Positions 1 to 64,000 of a DNA stretch of 64,000 bases are shown here, in pieces. Location: contig CM067298.1 of assembly GCA_034231615.1 (NCBI GenBank), forward strand, positions 66,359,591-66,423,590, written 5' to 3'. A model generated the notes under the pieces. That model was not told the origin of the DNA, made no database searches, and saw only the letters and a list, made by a program, of their open reading frames with translations. Each line of letters starts with the position of its first letter. Positions within the stretch are counted from its first letter, which is position 1. Position numbers and translations under genes: made by a program. This DNA comes from Meghimatium bilineatum. Taxonomy: Eukaryota > Mollusca > Gastropoda > Stylommatophora > Philomycidae.

Positions 1-95
1 CATTATTTCCCTTTCAGACCTGGTAACCTACTGTCTATATATATTCTATATGGAATGAGACACAATTTTCTTGTAAAATATTAGGGTACTAGTAC

Positions 96-57510
<57,415 letters not shown>

Positions 57511-58205
57511 GAAAGTCAGTGTAGCCGTATTTCCAACTACCTAGGCCAACTACTTGCCTACATTTGTAATTTGTGTGGAAGTCTTCATTTAACTAACTGG
57601 AGTCGACTGAGACACTCGGCTATAAACTATAATGCTATATTATATTTAATAAAGTAAGTATGTATTTTGTCCTATAAAACTGTGCACAACTGTAATCGTC
57701 TGATATAATAACATAATATATTATGGATCCCTTAATGTAACGAATATGTGACTGCAGAGAAGAGAGAAATATAATCAATAGTGGATTGATAGATTCACAA
57801 AATTCAAGGAGTGGGCAGTACTGAGCAGTAGTCAGTACAATTCAGAGTCTAGTCTGGTGATGAAAGAAAAATGTATAAATAAATTAATAAGTCTAACTAA
57901 AAGTACTGCAACGAATAATAAAATAAATCTCAATGTACAGTCGTTGATCATTTTTATGTATATCATATTATATGAGTGCAATAAAACTCATGAACTTGTA
58001 TGAAGAAAAACGTAATTTGCTAATGCTGACTGACACGCATCATTGAAACCCGGAACCAAACATACACTAAATCTGATGCTGTTGTTTATCGTTGTCATGG
58101 AAATGTTGATTTGAGCCCTGTCATTATTAAGTGTAGGCTTATGTTAAATTGTAAAAGAGTTAGAACTTTGGTCCAAAAAAAAAGAGTACGTTACGTTGCA
58201 TATTC
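57511..58205. other. 5' flank of the host gene
   Basis: Expected to hold the 5' UTR and promoter of the minus-strand gene. I see no clear TATA box or initiator. The in-frame TAG in CCTAGG at about 57540-57546 closes the frame upstream of the start codon. Further non-coding exons would be invisible here. Confidence 0.4.
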
Positions 58206-58520
58206 TCAGAGCAATGAGCTTTTTCAACAGTCACGAATGGAATGTGCCAACATTCGTCCAAGATAAAATAGTGAAACGGTTCCCAAATGTGGCATATCTG
58301 CCATCTTTGAATTTGTGATTATGTATCCAAGATATTGATAATGTTCTACTTGTAATTTCTCTCCATGTATTTTTATGTTTAGCGCCTGTTCTTCTGTGAC
58401 TTTGCTGATGATCATAATTTTTTTTATTTTTTTTTGATAATATCCAGTTCATATTTTTTACTTGATTTATCATCTTGATATATTAAATAGTCTTTGTAGT
58501 TCATGTTCATCATCACCATC
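58205..58520 (-). mobile_element. Non-LTR retrotransposon post-RT fragment
   Basis: The minus strand reads KIIMISKVTEEQALNIKIHG (with frameshift) then EKLQVEHYQYLGYIITNSKM, the post-RT FKYLG block. Near 58505-58525 CATCACCATCAAGTGCC resembles a LINE 3' terminus. Confidence 0.65.
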
Positions 58521-58644
58521 AAGTGCCGTGAAAAGTCATTTGGTGCCAACATTGTGAAAATAGTGCAGATTAGTTTAGTTTAGTGCTTTTCTAAACATAT
58601 ATTTTACGCTCCACGCAGGATAATGTCGACTAAATACAACACTG

Positions 58645-58865
58645 TATATTTACTGTAAGTCGTGGTTTACAGCATAGGTGCGATATCTGGGCCTTTCACT
58701 TGACACATCCGACTTCGGCATGGTTTTGAGTCATTTGTATTCTACATGGGATGAGACATCCAACTCCATCACATAACCATGTTAGTCTCCTCTTATGACA
58801 TGCATTAATGATAAGCAGTGTTGCTATTCTGTGCTCCCATCTCGGGCCCCGGTGACATGTGAGCT
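58645..58865 (-). repeat. Family A short repeat, 3' truncated
   Basis: Reverse orientation: GTCGTGGTTTACAGCATAGG, TGACACATCCGACTTCGGCA, CTCCTCTTATGACATGCATT, ATCTCGGGCCCCGGTGACAT. Confidence 0.78.
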
Positions 58866-58869
58866 ATAT

Positions 58870-60340
58870 TCATAATTTGATTTTTTTAAAGGGAATAAGA
58901 GTAGAAAAATATTACATTAAATGTCATTATACATATTGTAAATGTTTAAGTGTGGAGATATGAAAAATATTAAGATACACACTACTACAACAAGAAAATA
59001 TAAGAAAGCCAAATAATCATTCAGGAAACAAATACAAATATGATTTTCACACACAGGAATGATATAAAGGCAACAGCAGTACATATATATTTGTTTTCTA
59101 CTGGACATTGTATTCTGTGCATTGATGACTACTTAAGTGAACTCTGTAATATACACTTTGATGACAATAAATCATGCACGAATATAAAACATAGAAGATC
59201 TATGTGTTCTGCCATAGGCACGGTAAGGTCTTCGTCACAGGAGCCAAGTTTTCGGTGGTACGGAATGTGAAAAGCATAAACATGCTTATCAGGGAGATGG
59301 CAGTCCCTGAGGTCAAGTGTTCTCTGATTTGTGGCTTACCATCGTCGTACACATTCGCACGTAGTGCCTCTTCGAAGTGACTATCGTAGGTCAGTGGAGA
59401 GATGCGTAGGAGAATCTTCGCTCGATTTTTTTGTCATGAGATAATTCGTAATGATTTAATTTTTATCATTTTTATAATTATACGGTTACTTCCCTTACAC
59501 TTAAACGTATATTAACGCTTAGTAAACTTATTTCATGTGGCTTCATATACGGTTTTTATTTATTAAAAAGAATAAAGTATTTTGATGTAGTATATTGCTC
59601 TTGTAGTTCCTATAGTTTTTAATGGCCGAAGATATTAATTAGAAGTTCGTTAAGAAATTCACAAGAAAATGAATTTAGTATTCCTGGGAAATAAATTTCA
59701 ATTGCAGTTTGTGAGTTTTAGAAACTTCATTATTTAGAGAATATTTACTTCCAACAATATAACGACATTTTGGAATGTTGGTGTCGTCAGCTGTGTTTTA
59801 AAAACATGTAAAATCAAAATATTTTGACTTGATAAACTTATTAAAATAACGAACATATACATTTGTTTATATTAATGGTATATATGTATATAAGTCACGA
59901 TCTGATCGGTATTATCTTAGTTTTATACGGTTTTGTTTGTGTCCCAGTTTCTAGTAGGCCCATAACGATTGGGTCACGTGTTCGAATCAACACACTGAGT
60001 ATCGCTTCGTGCAAGCGAAAGAAGTGTGATTACTTTTACGAGTTTGACACGCTTGGCAACACTAAATGCATTCGATTGTAAAGACTCAAATCTGTTTATA
60101 CATAGATCAGTGGTCATAGCGTGTTTTCTGTAGACTTGTTAACTAATTCACAATATTATGTGATTGCCAGGGTCTTCTGTCAGGGGATCATCCAATGACT
60201 AAATTTGATTTCTAATACAGGTGACCTGTTGCCTTTGATACAATTAAAAAAGAATGAATGTTTTTGAGAAGTTGTTTCTAGTGAAATATCTGAAAGTAAT
60301 GGTATTTAAACATAAATTTAGATTCCAATAGAACCCACCA
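58870..60340. other. 5' flanking region, no recognised element
   Basis: The plus frame at 59863-60081 (72 codons) has a hydrophobic N-terminal stretch (IGIILVLYGFVCVPV) followed by RINTLSIASCKRKKCDYF; it could be a small secreted peptide or chance. A GC-richer patch at 59200-59420 differs from its surroundings. Confidence 0.3.
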
Positions 60341-60425
60341 TTGTGTTGATGGGTCTGAAAAGGGAGCACATGGTAGCTACACTGTTACTTGTCAAACATT
60401 TCGTAAGCAGCAGCTAAAAGGTTTT
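60340..60425 (+). repeat. Family A short repeat, 5' fragment
   Basis: TTGATGGGTCTGAAAAGGGA, GCTACACTGTTACTTGTCAA and TTCGTAAGCAGC parallel the A start. Confidence 0.5.
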
Positions 60426-60545
60426 TGAAGGCCCGTAGATGAACATGTTGGAGAGTTGGGGGTGTTAAACTCCTCGCCACTTAGCAAACCACAACACAAC
60501 ATTTAGTGCTAGGAACTTGGAAAAAAGTCTGGTAAAAAGACCCTT

Positions 60546-60568
60546 CCCCCCCCCCCCCCCCCCCCCCC
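60546..60568. repeat. Homopolymer C tract, 23 bp
   Basis: A run of C at 60546-60568, with a second run at 60670-60680. Both are liable to length error in assembly. Confidence 0.95.
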
Positions 60569-60699
60569 GTAGCGATTTTCAAAAAAGGTCGTTAAATTTT
60601 ACATTGAGAAGATCTGGTACACGAAACCACATGAAAGACATTTTTCAGGAAATCATTTAACCCTTCTCTCCCCCCCCCCCAACGAGAATCACCCTCCCC

Positions 60700-60872
60700 C
60701 TTTAAAACATATTTGCGACACTGGTCTCATCCCACATAGTGTTAATTGACCCAGAAGCTATGCAAAATTCGAATGTGTGAGCCAAACTGTAAATAATGGC
60801 ACAGCTAACTCTATTCTCTGGACTAATACCCTGCTGATCTGTAGGGGTTTGAGAATGGACACAGAAGATGAA
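60700..60872 (+). repeat. Family A short repeat, 3' part
   Basis: CTGGTCTCATCCCACATAGT, GACCCAGAAGCTATGCAAAA, CTCTATTCTCTGGACTAATA, CTGCTGATCTGTAGGGGTTT, tail CACAGAAGATGAA. It may be the 3' half of the copy begun at 60340. Confidence 0.68.
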
Positions 60873-60880
60873 ACAATAAG

Positions 60881-61380
60881 TTGAAAAAATGTATGCACCA
60901 GAAGGCATCGATCGTGGTAAAGAATAGATATCTATTCAAGAGCAACTTTGCACTCAGTGGAGAGTTCAGGGATAGACATATAAATGTGGATGCTGAGTTC
61001 ACGGAACTCATCTCCGAACATGTTGATGACACGGATGTAATGAGACACAGATGGGTCGGCCAACCGCCACCAGCGGTTCGCATGAAATTTGACGTGGAAG
61101 AACAGTTCATGCTTGACCGATCGACTTCATAGGAGACCTGTCAACTAAAACGTAAACATGAACTAATTTCCGATTTAAATGAAATCTATTGGTTGGTGTT
61201 GGCTATTTTTTGACATGCGACTCCAAGTATGTAAAAAACGACCAATCAAAATTCCAACAATAATCAAAAACGTAACGAACGAGGTCCAAAATAATTCATC
61301 TAGAAGGCCTGTAGTACAGTTGATAGCCACTGTCCACGAAGAAAATAGAGCCTTCACCAAACAATAAACAATCTAACGAT
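60881..61380 (+). other. Two unassigned plus-strand frames
   Basis: 60881-61132 reads SIVVKNRYLFKSNFALSGEF, NVDAEFTELISEHVDDTD and VGQPPPAVRMKFDVEEQFML. 61179-61367 reads RPIKIPTIIKNVTNEVQNN. Composition is coding-like in the first, but no family is recognised, and no splice or retroelement context is clear. Confidence 0.3.
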
Positions 61381-61990
61381 ATGTGTGTTTGCTGCAACGC
61401 AGGCTCTAAGCTTGCTGGAATTTAAAGTCATAATTCCGCTAAGATGACATTAACATACATAAATTAGGTTTTAATCCTTCATCGACCAATCAACTAAGGA
61501 GTCATTTATTTGTATTCTGTAAATGTGACGTGAGTGTGTCTACTGTGTACATTGTTGTTACACTTTTTTCAAGCATATTCTTTTATTTGGTTTGTTTAGG
61601 GGGGGGGGTACCTTTGGGGGGGGGGGGGGTGAAGCTATTAAACAAGTCTAAGTCTGACGTATTTATTAGAGATTCTTAATAAGGTTGGCACGTATTTTTA
61701 AAAAAGTGACATTTTCTCATAAATATGTCAGAAATGTAATGTTACAATAAGCTATTCATTTAAGATGAGGTACAGTCTTCGCACGAAAGGTCAGTAACAG
61801 TCCCCATTTATCGTATATTCCTCTCCATGCTATCATACCATACTATAAGACCGTAACATGTCAAAGTCGTAGGGGTACCTCATATGATGAAGCAACATAC
61901 AGAGTTCTCCAGCGAATTCTACCTTCAGCCATGCAGATGAATGTGAAAATATCTTGACCTGTCCAGCCCTTTATTTTGTTTGTGCATGAT
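61380..61990. other. Intergenic sequence, nothing recognised
   Basis: Apart from the G tracts no element or gene is assigned. Confidence 0.35.
61599..61629. repeat. Paired homopolymer G tracts
   Basis: G runs at 61599-61608 and 61616-61629 separated by TACCTTT. Possible G-quadruplex-forming sequence on the plus strand. Confidence 0.9.
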
Positions 61991-61999
61991 TTTCTTTGT

Positions 62000-63295
62000 C
62001 TGCGTCTGCTTCTTCCAACTTCGACATGTTTCTTTTTATTTCGTTCACTTGAAACATGTCTATATCTGTAATTCTGTCTCCTAAATAAAACTCACTGTCT
62101 TTTGTAGTTCACACAGTGGCCCATAGAGCTTTGATTCCAGTGTCGTTTCCTTCGGCCAATATGTCTGCTTCAGCGTTTCACACCCAGAACACTCTTGAAG
62201 TATATATTTGGCACTCTGTATCACCTGTCAAAATGTATACATGGCCGTGTTGCCATTCTTGAATTTTGTGTGCATGTAGCTGCGGAGTTGATCGTGTCCC
62301 GTTCTGAAATTACAGATTGTTCTGATCTGTTCATGTCATCGTGTGTTGGTGTTTGTGGTTTTCTTATTTACTTGATCATCTACTTTTTTTTCTTCTTATG
62401 GTAGGTGATTGGTACATCTGATTGGTCTTCGGCAGCACCTTCTTTTGCCATTTAGTCTGCTTTTTCATCTCCTGATATACCCTATACTGGTAAGACAGTT
62501 CATTAAGTAGTTTTTGTAAATCTGTTCGTTTTCAGACTGGAGAGATTGAAGCACTGACCTTGCATCTGTCAGGGATACCACGGGATGTGTGCCAGGGTTG
62601 GAGTTCAGAGGTTTTTCAGTTGCTACCCTAATTGTCTGGATTTCTGCATCATATTTATTGAAGAATTTTCCTGTTAGTGTCCTGATCGTATCTCTAGGCT
62701 TGTGTAGATATTCTATATATACACATGCACCTCCATTCTTCACTACATTCTGTGCTGACCCATCTGTGTATACTCTGACCCATATGCCTTGTGGATATTC
62801 ATCGTCCAGGAAACTAAGGGTGACTGTCCTTCGTTTCACTTTTTCTGTTCGTACTCGCTTCTATTCCTTTCACGTGGGTCTGAATGTGTATTCCATGTCT
62901 TTCACTCCACGAGGTTTGTTCTGGTACATACCTTAAGGAGCTGTCGACTTCAGGTAGGTCTGGAAGTTGTCTAGGGAGTCATTTAGCTTAGTGGATAAAG
63001 CTGCTTCTTTTCAGTCACTCCATTGCTAGATTTTGGAATCTTTCTTTATTTGGATGACTTGGCATACACTGAAATGTTCTGCCTGTATTAGTACCTTTGT
63101 GTATCTGTGTTCGCCAAATGTTTGCGTTCTCTTCATTTTATGCACCTCTATTATGTGTGTTGATTTAATTGCTCCCAACATTATCCTAAGCGCCTGGTTT
63201 TGCACTTTATCTAGATCCTGTAATGTGGTGTTTGATGCAGGACATCACGCAACTGAGTTTGTTGACAAAGTTGATGATGATGATGATGTAGTGCT
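62000..63295 (-). mobile_element. Non-LTR retrotransposon, RT C-terminal part, RNase H and 3' region
   Basis: Minus order: LDKVQNQALRIMLGAIKST (about 63220-63160), TQTFGEHRYTKVLIQAEHF, then the 124-codon RNase H frame at 62839-62465 (WVRVYTDGSAQNVVKNGGA, NKYDAEIQTIRVATEKPL, VVSLTDARSVLQSL: the D, E and D motifs all kept) and the later region RTGHDQLRSYMHTKFKNGN (about 62310-62250). It is the best-kept RNase H here, though frames are broken elsewhere. Confidence 0.8.
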
Positions 63296-63329
63296 GCCTT
63301 TCTCTTGTCGTCTTCAGTTTTCTGTGTTT

Positions 63330-63482
63330 GTTACCGTTCATTCTCAAATTTCCGATGGATATCTCTTTTGGCAGGACAATGGTCCTACTAGATTTGCATC
63401 AAACGGTAATTCAAAGAACAGATATGCGTTATGTCTCCGTTTTTATTTCCACTAATAGCCCACCACATTAGACTTCGGTTCA
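63330..63482 (-). repeat. Family B short repeat
   Basis: Reverse B order: GTTCATTCTCAAATTTCCGA, GGCAGGACAATGGTCCTACT, ATGCGTTATGTCTCCGTTTT, CCACCACATTAGACTTCGG. The AGAAG tail has been lost. Confidence 0.75.
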
Positions 63483-63599
63483 TTCCATTTCGTATAGTCT
63501 ATAGTGGCGTATCAATATGTAATGTTTTAAATTGGATGTGTAAAGTGATGTTTTAAGGGGATGTAGAAATTTATATTTTAATTCTCTATTGTCTTAAAC

Positions 63600-64000
63600 A
63601 GGTGAATTATGGTTGATAGCATTCACAATTGTCGTTAAGCGTATGAGTGGGAGCTTAAGCTGTCGTTCCAAATCCGCATAGAAGGCAATCCCAAGGGGCA
63701 GACGAAGAGAATACGAGCCTTATTGGAGTGAGACTAGAAACATTCCATAACGAGCTGAATGATGCAATGGAGCAAAACCCTACATTAGAAAACACAAAGA
63801 AGCACAATGAAATAAAACGCACCTTCAGTGAGAAAAAAAAGAACAGAAATTCAAAAGAGCTGGCACGAAAATACCAGCAGCTTAAACATGACAAAAGATA
63901 CAAGCAAACTATGGAACATTGCAAGAACTCTAAATGAAGAAACAAAGAATTCACACTATAAGACTGTCATCAAAGAAGCGGGGAAATTCCACACAGGAAA
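63600..64000 (+). mobile_element. Non-LTR retrotransposon pre-RT fragment, runs off the window
   Basis: The plus frame at 63728-63937 (LETFHNELNDAMEQNPTLEN, NEIKRTFSEKKK) continues after a frame change as KDTSKLWNIARTLNEETKNS, the linker before the reverse transcriptase. The RT would lie to the right of the window. Confidence 0.55.

Overview
This is a AT-rich eukaryotic window, most likely from a lophotrochozoan animal and probably a mollusc. That placement is an inference from the style of the gene and of the non-LTR, Penelope-like, Helitron and SINE-like repeats; no marker in the window settles it. There is no bacterial gene organisation. One large split gene fills about 57.4 kb of the minus strand (start codon at 57510, last visible exon at 333-96) and its introns are packed with decayed transposable elements.

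The host gene: 21 coding exons can be joined with consistent reading phase and splice sites (20 introns, 19 GT-AG and one GC-AG) into a protein of at least 1209 residues. From the N-terminus it holds about 870 residues of all-helical sequence, apparently built of repeated two-exon units of about 95 residues; a coiled coil (about 876-952); a Death domain (about 960-1043); and a TIR domain (about 1058-1190). The Death-TIR pair recalls MyD88. The long helical front followed by a TIR recalls SARM1, but with a Death domain where SARM1 has SAM domains. The TIR keeps a glutamate at the position aligned with the catalytic glutamate of SARM1-type NAD hydrolases. I infer an innate-immune or cell-death signalling adaptor or enzyme. 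The 3' end lies at or beyond the left edge of the window.

Mobile elements: the only intact element gene is a 605-residue piggyBac transposase at 10709-12526 on the plus strand, inside intron 15, with all catalytic aspartates and a C-terminal Cys-rich finger. Around it lie many broken non-LTR retrotransposon pieces (endonuclease, reverse transcriptase, RNase H and C-terminal tails), a degraded Helitron N-terminal region (27.4-28.8 kb), a Penelope-like GIY-YIG remnant (30.6-30.9 kb), fold-back elements that share ends with it (26.2-26.7 and 33.5-33.6 kb), a 1.1 kb element bounded by TTAA (51.7-52.8 kb), two kinds of tRNA-derived SINE, and two abundant short families, here called A (about 280 bp) and B (about 160 bp). 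A and B share a 3' tail ending in AGAAGAAG. Several B copies and one A copy keep 10-13 bp target-site duplications, and one B sits inside an A copy.

Layout: 1-57510 is the host gene with its introns. 57511-64000 is the 5' flank, holding more repeats, homopolymer C and G tracts, LINE RNase H and reverse-transcriptase remnants, and a few small unexplained ORFs. I see no rRNA, CRISPR array, or convincing functional tRNA gene.
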